From an uncultured beta proteobacterium (GTDB taxonomy: Bacteria; Pseudomonadota; Gammaproteobacteria; Burkholderiales; Burkholderiaceae_C): a DNA stretch of 33,203 nucleotides. The stretch is taken from NCBI GenBank assembly GCA_903906695.1, contig CAIVLG010000113.1, positions 1 through 33,203 of the forward strand, given 5' to 3'. Positions 6,119 to 14,087 of the stretch are shown here, piece after piece (position 1 is the first letter of the stretch; each line of letters opens with the position of its first letter). The notes below the pieces were generated by a model that saw nothing but the letters and a program-made list of their open reading frames with translations, was not told the origin of the DNA and ran no database searches. The position numbers and the translations under genes were made by a program.

Positions 6119-8854
6119 ATGCGGCATCAAACCTTGCGTCGCCTGGTAGGCGGCTTTCTGATCTTTGTCACGCTGTTGCTCGCGCTGCCGGCACTGGCCG
6201 CCGACATGGCCCCGCTGCCGTCCGGCGTGCAGTACGTCACCGCCGTTGAAGGCATCTCCGAGTACCGCCTCGACAATGGCCTGAGAGTGCTTCTTTTCCC
6301 GGACGCCGCCAAGCCGACCCTGACAGTGAACATCACCTACCTGGTCGGCTCGCGCCACGAGAACTATGGCGAGACCGGCATGGCGCATCTGCTCGAACAC
6401 CTGGTGTTCAAGGGCACGCCCAGCCACCCGAACATCCCCGAGGAATTCAAGCAGCGCGGCGCCCGCTGGAATGGCAGCACCTGGCTGGACCGCACCAACT
6501 ACTTCGAGATGGTGCCGGCCAGCGACGACAACCTGCGCTGGGCGATCGCGCTGGAGGCGGACAGCATGGTCAACTCCTTCATCGCGCGCAAGGATCTGGA
6601 CAGCGAAATGACGGTCGTGCGCAACGAGTTCGAAATGGGCGAGAACAGCCCGTTCAGGGTGATGCTCAAACGCCTGCAGAGCATTGCCTACGACTGGCAC
6701 GCTTACGGCCGCGACACCATAGGCAACCGCAGCGACATCGAGAACGTAAAGATCGAGAACCTGCAAGCCTTCTACCGCACTTACTACCAGCCGGACAACG
6801 CGGTGTTGCTGCTGGCCGGAAAATTCGATAGCGACAAGGCACTGGCCTATGTTGCCGAGTCTTTCGGAAAAATCCCGAAACCGAGCCGCCTGCTGCCGCC
6901 ATTCTGGACGGTGGAGCCGACCCAGGACGGCGAACGCAATTTCGTGGTGCGACGCAAGGCCGACGAGCAACTGGTCATGGTGGCCTACAAGGTACCCGCA
7001 GCCCTGCACCCCGATGCCACGGCCCTGGCCGTGGCCAACCCGATGCTGGCCGCGACGCCAACCGGGCGGCTGCACAAGTCCTTGGTGGAGACCGGCAAGG
7101 CAGCCCAGGTTTTCGGCTTCCAGTTCAATCTCCACGCCCCTTCCCTGGCGCTGTTCGGCGCCGTGGTGAAGAAGGGCGAGCCGGTGGAGCCGGTACGCGA
7201 TGCCATCATCCGCGAGGTGGAAGGTCTGGGCGGCGCCGCACCGACGGCGCAGGAGTTGGAGCGCGTGAAACTGCAGGTGCAAAAGCAGCTGGAGCACGCC
7301 TTCAACAACCACGAGCAAATCGGCATCATGCTGTCCGAATACATTGCCCTGGGCGACTGGCGCTTGTTCTTTGTCGGCCGTGAGCGCGTGGCTGACATGA
7401 GCAGCGAGGCGATCAGCGCGGCAGCCAAAACGTACTTCCGTCGTGACAATCGCACGGTCGGCATCTTCCAGCCCGAAGACGCACCCCAGCGCGCCGAAAT
7501 CCCAGCCGCACCAGCCCTGTCCGAGGTGCTGAAGGAATTCAAGCCCAAGCAAGCAGCAGCCGCAGGCGAAGTGTTCGAACCGACGCCGGCCAACATCCAG
7601 GCCCGCACCCGCTTCGCTCAGGCCGGTGGCCTGAAGGTGGCATTGCTGCCCAAGAAAAACCGCGGTGAGACTGTCAGCGTGTCCATCCGCCTCAACTGGG
7701 GCGACGAGAAATCACTGTTTGGCAAAAAGGCCATTGGCGACATGATGTCGGGCTTGATCGACAAGGGCACCGACAAGTTGAGCCGCGAGCAGCTTTCAGA
7801 TGCCCGCGACAAGCTGAAGATGACTGGCGGCCTCTTCGACTTCCAGACCACTCGCGCCAATCTGGAAGGCGCCCTGCGCCTGGCTGCCCACGCCATGCGC
7901 GATGCCAGCTTCCCCGAGTCCGAGTTCGAGCAATTGCGCAAGCAAATGCTCACCGCTGCCGAGTCCCAGAAGAACGAGCCCAACGCACGCGCCGGCGTAT
8001 TGCTGGGCCAGCACTTCAATCGCTATCCCAAGGGCGACTGGCGCTACAGCGCCAGCATCGATGAAGCCATCGCCGATATCCAGGCCGTCAAACTCGAACA
8101 GGTGCGCGCCCTGCACAAGGCGTTCTACGGCGCTTCCCAAGGGCAGGTGGCCATCGTCGGCGACTTCGATGCCGACGCCGCGCTCAAGGTGTTGCAGGCT
8201 GAATTCGGGCCCTGGAAAAGCCAGCAACCCTACAGCCCTATCCTGCGGTCCTATGCCGACGTTGCGCCGGGCAAACTGATGGCGCCCACGCCGGATAAGG
8301 AGAACGCGGTCCTCCTGGCACGCCTCAACATCGACATCAAGGACGACACGCCTGACTTCCCGGCCCTGCAGGTCGCCAATCACATCATCGGTGGCGGCCA
8401 GATCAGCTCGCGTCTGGGCGACCGGCTGCGACAGAAAGACGGCTTGTCCTACGGTGTCGGCTCCTGGCTGACCGCCCATGCGCTCGACAACGCCGGCGAC
8501 TGGGGCGTCTACGCGATTGCCGCACCGCAGAACCTTGCCAAGGTCGAAGCTGGCATGCGCGAGGAAGTGGCGCGCGCCCTGAAGGACGGCTTCACGGCCA
8601 AGGAAATGGCCGACGCCGTTGAAGGCATGCTCAAACTGCGCCTGCAGAACCGCGCCCAGGACAACGGGCTGACGCGCAGTTGGGCCGACCTGATGTTCTT
8701 GGACCGCAGCTACGGCAACTGGGTAAGCGCCAGCGACCAGGCCCTGGGCGCCGTCACACCGGAGTCGGCACTGGCCGCTGCACGAAAGTACATCAACCCG
8801 GAAAAGCTGAGCATCGCCATTGCTGGCGATCCGGCCAAGCTGCCAAAGCAGTAG
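6119..8854 (+). CDS. Periplasmic M16B zinc peptidase (pitrilysin family, fused two-half form)
   Basis: 911 aa. Seen: signal peptide at residues 1-28 (basic MRHQTLRR, hydrophobic core, cleavage near ALPALA-AD). The first half has the inverted zinc motif HLLEH (H90, E93, H94) with the distal ligand E170 in TVVRNEFEMGEN, giving the usual 76-residue spacing. The second half is the non-catalytic M16 domain with GGGQISSRLGDRLRQKDGLS followed by YGVGSW; its R and Y help bind substrate. Known: such double-length M16B enzymes degrade peptides in the periplasm as one clam-shell chain; the natural substrate is not predictable. Start: ATG 6119 has GGGAG 9 nt upstream; the open frame runs 35 codons further upstream without similarity. 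It converges with the OmpA-family gene, leaving 9 bp between stops. Confidence 0.93.
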   Translation: MRHQTLRRLVGGFLIFVTLLLALPALAADMAPLPSGVQYVTAVEGISEYRLDNGLRVLLFPDAAKPTLTVNITYLVGSRHENYGETGMAHLLEHLVFKGTPSHPNIPEEFKQRGARWNGSTWLDRTNYFEMVPASDDNLRWAIALEADSMVNSFIARKDLDSEMTVVRNEFEMGENSPFRVMLKRLQSIAYDWHAYGRDTIGNRSDIENVKIENLQAFYRTYYQPDNAVLLLAGKFDSDKALAYVAESFGKIPKPSRLLPPFWTVEPTQDGERNFVVRRKADEQLVMVAYKVPAALHPDATALAVANPMLAATPTGRLHKSLVETGKAAQVFGFQFNLHAPSLALFGAVVKKGEPVEPVRDAIIREVEGLGGAAPTAQELERVKLQVQKQLEHAFNNHEQIGIMLSEYIALGDWRLFFVGRERVADMSSEAISAAAKTYFRRDNRTVGIFQPEDAPQRAEIPAAPALSEVLKEFKPKQAAAAGEVFEPTPANIQARTRFAQAGGLKVALLPKKNRGETVSVSIRLNWGDEKSLFGKKAIGDMMSGLIDKGTDKLSREQLSDARDKLKMTGGLFDFQTTRANLEGALRLAAHAMRDASFPESEFEQLRKQMLTAAESQKNEPNARAGVLLGQHFNRYPKGDWRYSASIDEAIADIQAVKLEQVRALHKAFYGASQGQVAIVGDFDADAALKVLQAEFGPWKSQQPYSPILRSYADVAPGKLMAPTPDKENAVLLARLNIDIKDDTPDFPALQVANHIIGGGQISSRLGDRLRQKDGLSYGVGSWLTAHALDNAGDWGVYAIAAPQNLAKVEAGMREEVARALKDGFTAKEMADAVEGMLKLRLQNRAQDNGLTRSWADLMFLDRSYGNWVSASDQALGAVTPESALAAARKYINPEKLSIAIAGDPAKLPKQ

Positions 8855-8863
8855 CCATCGCAG

Positions 8864-10021
8864 CTACGGCTTCGCGAGTTCGACCCGGCGGTTCAGCGCA
8901 CGGCCCTGTGCCGTGGCATTGTCCGCCACCGGTTGGGTCGCCGCGTAACCGCGCGTCGTCAAGCGCACGGCGTCAATCTGGTGCGCCAGCAGCCACGCCT
9001 TGACACTCGCCGCGCGCTCTTCCGACAGCTTCTGGTTGTGCGCCGGCGTACTCGTGCTGTCGGTGTGGCCCTGCACCTCCAACTTCATGTCCGGATGCGC
9101 AAGCAGCAGCGCCAGTAACTGCTGCAGCGTCGCCTGCGACTCCGGCTTGAGCGTTGACTTGTCGGTGTCGAAGTAGATGCCGTATAGCGCCACATGTCCC
9201 TGCTCGGCGATCGCGCGGGCAAGCTTGTCCGGCGCCGCCTGCAAGCCCATGTCGGCCACCTCAACCAGGTAGGAACCGGCCGACGGCGTGAGCTTGAACC
9301 AGACGTCACGTCCGTGCGCCGTGTAGTGCGCGCCGACGATGCCCGCCACGTCACTGCGCACCACGCTCCAGCCGGCCTTCTGCAGCGCCGCGTCGTAACG
9401 CGACTGGATCTCCAGCGCCGACAGGCTCGCCGCGCCCTCGTAACGCAGTTGCACCGCCGGACCCAGCAGGCGCAGTTCCGGATCCTGTTTGGGCGTGAGC
9501 TCGAAGTGTTCTATCGCCTTCCACCACGACCGCTTCGTGCCTGGCAGGGCCACCGCGTAGGCAATGTCGCGGTTTGCCTCAAGCGCCTCGGGTTGGTCGC
9601 CCGGTGGCGTCAACGTGAACGCCGCCGCCTCGACCTGCTGCACCAGTACCAGCCGGTCGGTGCCCACCTTGACCCACCAGTCGGCGCGCCGCGCGACCAG
9701 GTTGCCCTCGGTCTCGCGCAGCACTTGCCAGCCGGCACCGGTCAGGGCCGCCTTCCATGCCGCCACCGACAGTGCCGTGCGTTCGCCGGCCAGGAAGACC
9801 CGCCAAGTGTGCCCGGCAATGATCGGATGCTCCCAGGCACCGGCCGCCGTGGCGTGCGAAAAGTCCTCGCGAGCGAACTCCGCGTAGTCCACGCGTCCCT
9901 TCACCGAAGCGCCTGCCGGCAGAGCCAGGCTTGAGGGCAAGTCCGCCGCGCCGGCAACACCGGGCAACGCGACTGCAAACACCAGCACCAGGGTGGCCAG
10001 GCCGAACATCAATCTGCGCAT
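8864..10021 (-). CDS. OmpA-family peptidoglycan-binding protein with signal peptide
   Basis: 385 aa. Seen: signal peptide MRRLMFGLATLVLVFAVALP with cleavage near GAA-AD. A central region of about 220 residues, unrecognised, holds two similar-looking stretches (WKAALTGAGWQVLRETEG and YDAALQKAGWSVVRSDVA). A C-terminal OmpA domain starts at about residue 270: VALYGIYFDTDKSTLKPES, LEVQGHTDSTSTPAHNQKLS, ERAASVKAWL, LTTRGYAATQPVADN and GRALNRRVEL. Known: this domain binds diaminopimelate in peptidoglycan through the conserved D and R. The product should be periplasmic or outer-membrane associated. Start: ATG 10021 has AGGAG 8 nt upstream; the 13 codons before it are not needed. The repeated W-x-V segments resemble DUF4892-type proteins, but I am not sure of that family. 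Confidence 0.88.
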   Translation of the reverse strand: MRRLMFGLATLVLVFAVALPGVAGAADLPSSLALPAGASVKGRVDYAEFAREDFSHATAAGAWEHPIIAGHTWRVFLAGERTALSVAAWKAALTGAGWQVLRETEGNLVARRADWWVKVGTDRLVLVQQVEAAAFTLTPPGDQPEALEANRDIAYAVALPGTKRSWWKAIEHFELTPKQDPELRLLGPAVQLRYEGAASLSALEIQSRYDAALQKAGWSVVRSDVAGIVGAHYTAHGRDVWFKLTPSAGSYLVEVADMGLQAAPDKLARAIAEQGHVALYGIYFDTDKSTLKPESQATLQQLLALLLAHPDMKLEVQGHTDSTSTPAHNQKLSEERAASVKAWLLAHQIDAVRLTTRGYAATQPVADNATAQGRALNRRVELAKP

Positions 10022-10069
10022 GAAACATTCTCCTGACAGTTTGAAGGATGGGAATTTCAATCGCGTCGG

Positions 10070-10339
10070 TCAAACTATCACAGCTGTGGCGGTCATGTCA
10101 GTGGGGGTTTTCCAGTAGAAACGATAAGCCGCACGGTCAGGCTTGACGATCAGTCCATGTTCGCGCCCTCAATGCGCAGCTTGAATCGCCATGGCACTGG
10201 CTGCATGAGCTTGCGGAAAAATGGCGAAGAACAAGGAATAGGGCAGCCGCTTGCCCCGAAATTTTGCCGACACTTTTGCCGAAGGTGGTGGTCCTGGCGG
10301 GACGCCATCAAACCCCGGCAACCTGAACTGTTCAAACAT
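10070..10339 (-). pseudogene. 2'-5' RNA ligase (ThpR-like) fragment with an in-frame stop
   Basis: Seen: from ATG 10339 the frame reads FEQFRLPGFDG, then a proline-rich linker, then YSLFFAIFPQAHAASAMA, and stops at 10169. The opening (xEQxxLPGFD) and LFFAIFPDA-type strand are the N-terminal signature of bacterial 2'-5' RNA ligase/cyclic phosphodiesterase. After the TGA the same frame continues GREHGLIVKPDRAA, matching the family's next conserved stretch (REHGL..KP), then diverges and ends at 10070. The family is normally near 180-200 residues with two HxT motifs, neither of which is present. So this is the front of a gene with a nonsense mutation and most of its body lost. It sits 27 bp after lpdA on the same strand. 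Confidence 0.6.
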
Positions 10340-10366
10340 ACCGTTTCCCAAGGCATGAAGAACGAG

Positions 10367-12208
10367 CTACTTTCGCGCTGGCGGAAGGTCAGTGCAGCTG
10401 CCGTGCGCCACTTCCGCCGCCATGCCGATGCTCTCGCCAAGCGTCGGGTGCGGGTGAATGGTCTTGCCAATATCGACAGCGTCAGCACCCATCTCGATGG
10501 CCAGCGCAATCTCGCCGATCATGTCGCCAGCGTGAGTGCCGACGATACCGCCACCCAGAATCTTGCCATGGCCATGGGCTTCCTCGCTGTCGTCAAACAG
10601 CAGCTTGGTAAAACCCTCATCACGCCCGTTGGCAATGGCTCGGCCTGAAGCAACCCAGGGGAACAGGCCCTTCTTGACCTTGATGCCTTTGGCCTTGGCC
10701 TGGTCTTCGGTGAGGCCAACCCATGCCACTTCGGGGTCGGTGTAGGCCACGCTCGGAATCACGCGGGCGTTGAAGGCGGCGCTGGCCAATTCCTTGTTGC
10801 CCTGCAGCTCGCCTGCTATGACTTCGGCCGCCACATGGGCCTCGTGCACTGCCTTGTGCGCCAGCATCGGTTGTCCAACGATGTCGCCGATGGCAAAGAT
10901 GTGCGGCACATTGGTGCGCATCTGGATGTCGACATTGATGAAGCCGCGGTCTGTGACTGCAACACCGGCTTTTTCCGCAGCAATCTTCTTGCCGTTGGGT
11001 GTGCGCCCGACCGCCTGCAGCACCAGATCGTAGGTCTGCGGTGCGGGCGCGGTGCCGCCCTCCTCGGCTGCAGCAAACGTGACCTCGATGCCTTCAGGTG
11101 TGGCCTTGGCACCGACGGTCTTTGTCTTCAACATGATGTTGTCAAAGCGCGGCGCGTTCATCTTCTGCCAGACCTTGACCAGATCGCGATCCGCACCCTG
11201 CATCAGGCCGTCGAGCATTTCCACCACATCGAGCCGCGCACCGAGTGTGCTGTACACCGTGCCCATCTCCAGGCCGATGATGCCGCCGCCCAGAATCAGC
11301 ATGCGCTTCGGGACTTCTTTCAGGGCCAGCGCGCCGGTGGAATCGACGACACGCGGATCCTCCGGCATGAAGGGCAGGCGCACTGCTTGCGAACCAGCGG
11401 CAATGATGCAGTTCCTGAACGCAATGGTCTGCGTCTTGCCAGTCTTCTCTTGCGCCGGCCCCGTGGTTTCTTCCACCTGCACATGGTTGGCGCCAACAAA
11501 AGCGCCATAGCCGCGCACCACCGTCACCTTGCGCATCTTGGCCATGGCAGCCAACCCGCCGGTGAGTTTGGCCACCACCTTTTCCTTGTGAGCGCGCAGC
11601 TTGTCCACGTTCACTGCAGGCTTGCCGAAGTCAACGCCAAGTGCCGCCATGTGCGACACCTCGTCCATCACCGCCGCCACATGCAACAAGGCCTTGCTCG
11701 GGATGCAACCCACGTTCAGGCAGACGCCGCCGAGTTGCGCGTAACGCTCCACGACAACGACCTTGAGCCCGAGGTCGGCGGCGCGAAAGGCAGCAGAGTA
11801 GCCGCCGGGGCCAGCGCCGAGTACCACGACATCGCATTCCATGTCCACCTTGCCGGCGTAACTGGACGCCGCTGGCGCGGCAACCGATAGCGCTTCAGAA
11901 GCAGGTTGCGCTTGCTGAACCGGCGCGACAGCCTTTGTTTGCTCGTTTGCCGCAGGCGCTGCAGCGGCTCCCGTCGCCTCCAGCAGCAGCAAAACCGATC
12001 CTTCGGACACCTTGTCGCCAAGCTTGACCTTGATTTCTTTGACGATACCGCCGTGACTCGAGGGTATTTCCATCGACGCCTTGTCGCTCTCGACGGTGAT
12101 CAGGCTTTGATCCGACTGGATTCGGTCACCTACTTTGACCATCAATTCGATCACTGTCACTTCGGCGAAATCGCCGATGTCGGGGACTTTGATTTCTACG
12201 GTTGTCAT
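10367..12208 (-). CDS. lpdA: Dihydrolipoyl dehydrogenase (E3) with N-terminal lipoyl domain
   Basis: 613 aa. Seen: lipoyl domain at residues 1-80 with lipoylated K43 in ESDKASMEIPS, an Ala/Pro-rich linker at about 82-120, then the FAD/NAD enzyme. The latter has VVVLGAGPGGYSAAFRAADL, redox disulfide GGVCLNVGCIPSKAL, NAD-binding LILGGGIIGLEMG, FAD-binding HIFAIGDIVG, and the catalytic HPHPTLGE His-Glu pair near the C-terminus. Known: E3 reoxidises dihydrolipoamide of the pyruvate dehydrogenase complex using NAD+. The extra lipoyl domain is typical of betaproteobacterial and Neisseria E3. Start: ATG 12208, preceded by GGGAA; a TTG four codons upstream (12220) is less likely. Third gene of the aceE-aceF-lpdA operon, separated from aceF by a 208-bp spacer with a large inverted repeat. 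Confidence 0.97.
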   Translation of the reverse strand: MTTVEIKVPDIGDFAEVTVIELMVKVGDRIQSDQSLITVESDKASMEIPSSHGGIVKEIKVKLGDKVSEGSVLLLLEATGAAAAPAANEQTKAVAPVQQAQPASEALSVAAPAASSYAGKVDMECDVVVLGAGPGGYSAAFRAADLGLKVVVVERYAQLGGVCLNVGCIPSKALLHVAAVMDEVSHMAALGVDFGKPAVNVDKLRAHKEKVVAKLTGGLAAMAKMRKVTVVRGYGAFVGANHVQVEETTGPAQEKTGKTQTIAFRNCIIAAGSQAVRLPFMPEDPRVVDSTGALALKEVPKRMLILGGGIIGLEMGTVYSTLGARLDVVEMLDGLMQGADRDLVKVWQKMNAPRFDNIMLKTKTVGAKATPEGIEVTFAAAEEGGTAPAPQTYDLVLQAVGRTPNGKKIAAEKAGVAVTDRGFINVDIQMRTNVPHIFAIGDIVGQPMLAHKAVHEAHVAAEVIAGELQGNKELASAAFNARVIPSVAYTDPEVAWVGLTEDQAKAKGIKVKKGLFPWVASGRAIANGRDEGFTKLLFDDSEEAHGHGKILGGGIVGTHAGDMIGEIALAIEMGADAVDIGKTIHPHPTLGESIGMAAEVAHGSCTDLPPARK

Positions 12209-12268
12209 TTCTGTTCCCAATCAGTCTGAATGAATTTGCTAAAACGCTCGTGTGCCTGAACGCTCGCA

Positions 12269-12397
12269 GCAGCGTGTGGGGCATTGGGGCCCGTCGATTT
12301 AGTTACGACATAACTTGCAAGCAAGTTAGTCTCCACTGAAACTTCGTTTTCTGGGCCTTTGACAGCATGAGGCGGGGCCCAGTGCCCCACATGCTGC
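12269..12397. repeat. Large imperfect inverted repeat in the aceF-lpdA spacer
   Basis: Arms at 12269-12295 and 12371-12397 are 27 bp each and match at 23 of 27 positions in inverted orientation. Both contain GTGGGGCA. A second, shorter repeat (TAACTTGC-AA-GCAAGTTA, 12311-12328) lies between them. Three of the four mismatches would be G-U pairs in plus-strand RNA but A-C mismatches in the minus-strand operon transcript. This could be a miniature inverted-repeat element or an operon-internal RNA structure. I found no coding sequence in it. Confidence 0.6.
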
Positions 12398-12416
12398 CAC
12401 CGCACGGCCAAGCCCA

Positions 12417-14069
12417 TCAAAGCAGTATCCTTCGGAAATCGCCCAGAATTTGGCTCAAATAGACGTTGAAGCGCGCCGCGCTGGCGCCATCGATCACACG
12501 GTGATCCCAGCTCAAGCTCAGCGGCAACATCAGTCGCGGCTGGAAGGCCTTGCCGTCCCAGACCGGTTCCATGGTGGATTTGCAGACGCCCAGAATCGCC
12601 ACCTCGGGCGCATTGATGATAGGCGTGAAATAGCGCCCACCAATGCCACCCAGGCTGGAGATCGTGAAACCGGCACCGCTCATTTCGGCCGGGCTCAGTT
12701 TGCCGTCGCGCGCCTTCTTCGCCAGTTCGCTCATCTCCTGTGATATCTGGAAAATGCCCTTCTTGTCGGCGTCCCTGATCACCGGAACCATCAGGCCGTT
12801 GGGTGTATCGGCGGCAAAGCCGATGTGAAAGTACTGCTTGAGAACGAGCTGCTCGCCGTCGATACTGGCGTTGAAATCGGGGAATTTTTTCAGTGCCGCG
12901 ACGCAGGCCTTGATCAGGAAAGCCAGCATGGTCACCTTGATGCCGGATTTCTCGTGTTCCTTGTTGGTGGCAACGCGGAAGGCTTCCAGGTCGGTGATGT
13001 CGGCGTCGTCATGATTGGTAACGTGCGGGATCATGACCCAGTTGCGGTGCAGGTTGGCGGCGCTGATTTTCTTGATACGCGAGCGGTCCTTGCGCTCGAT
13101 TGGGCCGAACTTTGCAAAGTCAACAACCGGCCAAGGCAGCAAACCCAGGCCCGCTCCATCCGTGCCAGCAGCACTCTTGCTCTGCACCGCTACCGCCTGA
13201 GTCTGCACGGCACCGCTCATCACGGAGCGGGTGAAGGCTTGCACATCGGCTTCGGTGATACGGCCTTTCATGCCGCTGCCCTTGACTTCCTGAAGTGGCA
13301 CGCCAAGCTCGCGGGCGAACTTGCGCACCGAGGGCGATGCGTGCGGCAGCCCGACGGGTGCACCACCGGGCAGGTGCGCGGGGACAGAGGCAACAATGGC
13401 CAGCGTTGCGACAGGCGTACCGACCTGGGGCGACGGCACAGCAACAGATGCAGCAGTCGGTGCCGCGGACGGAACGGCGGCTGGCGCGCCGCCCATCGTT
13501 TCAAGCACGGCCAGCAGATCACCCATGTTGACCTTGTCCCCGAGCTTGACCTTGAGTTCCTTAACTACCCCCGCAGCGCTGGCGGGTATTTCCATCGAAG
13601 CCTTGTCAGACTCGACCGTGATGATCGACTGTTCAACCTTGACGCTGTCGCCGGGTTTGACGAACACCTCGATCACGGTCACGTCCTTGAAGTCGCCAAT
13701 GTCAGGGACGCGCAACTCCACGGGACCAGCGAGCACCGCAGGTGCAGCCGCTACAACGGCCGGCGCTATTTCCGGTGCGGGTGCAACCGTCGCCAGCCCG
13801 ACCTGGGCGGGGATCGCCGCGACAGCTTCGCCGGAAGTCTCCAGCAACAAGAGCACCGAGCCTTCCTTGACCTTGCTGCCCAGCGCAACTCTGATGTCCT
13901 TGACGACACCTGCGGCGCTGGACGGAATCTCCATCGATGCCTTGTCGGATTCCACGGTAACCAGGCTTTGTTCCAGCCTGACGGCGTCACCTACCTTGAC
14001 CATCACTTCGATCACCGCGACCTCATCAAAGTCCCCAATGTCCGGGACCTTTACTTCAACGATTGCCAT
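12417..14069 (-). CDS. aceF: Dihydrolipoamide acetyltransferase (E2) of pyruvate dehydrogenase, two lipoyl domains
   Basis: 550 aa. Seen: two lipoyl domains with ESDKASMEIP lysines at K43 and K156, each followed by an Ala/Pro-rich linker. A peripheral-subunit-binding domain lies at about 240-280 (SPSVRKFARELGVPLQEV, GRITEADV). The acetyltransferase core ends with the catalytic SWDHRVIDGA (His and Asp). Known: E2 forms the core of the pyruvate dehydrogenase complex and transfers the acetyl group from lipoamide to CoA in the cytoplasm. Start: ATG 14069 has GGAGA 6 nt upstream. It follows aceE by 18 bp. The number of lipoyl domains varies between bacteria; two is common in Burkholderiales. Confidence 0.97.
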   Translation of the reverse strand: MAIVEVKVPDIGDFDEVAVIEVMVKVGDAVRLEQSLVTVESDKASMEIPSSAAGVVKDIRVALGSKVKEGSVLLLLETSGEAVAAIPAQVGLATVAPAPEIAPAVVAAAPAVLAGPVELRVPDIGDFKDVTVIEVFVKPGDSVKVEQSIITVESDKASMEIPASAAGVVKELKVKLGDKVNMGDLLAVLETMGGAPAAVPSAAPTAASVAVPSPQVGTPVATLAIVASVPAHLPGGAPVGLPHASPSVRKFARELGVPLQEVKGSGMKGRITEADVQAFTRSVMSGAVQTQAVAVQSKSAAGTDGAGLGLLPWPVVDFAKFGPIERKDRSRIKKISAANLHRNWVMIPHVTNHDDADITDLEAFRVATNKEHEKSGIKVTMLAFLIKACVAALKKFPDFNASIDGEQLVLKQYFHIGFAADTPNGLMVPVIRDADKKGIFQISQEMSELAKKARDGKLSPAEMSGAGFTISSLGGIGGRYFTPIINAPEVAILGVCKSTMEPVWDGKAFQPRLMLPLSLSWDHRVIDGASAARFNVYLSQILGDFRRILL

Positions 14070-14087
14070 ATCTGTCTCCGGATGTTG

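Noticed and set aside
12205..12420. 71-codon minus-strand open frame in the aceF-lpdA spacer
   Set aside because: It starts at TTG inside aceF, has no ribosome-binding site or family resemblance, and runs through the inverted-repeat block.
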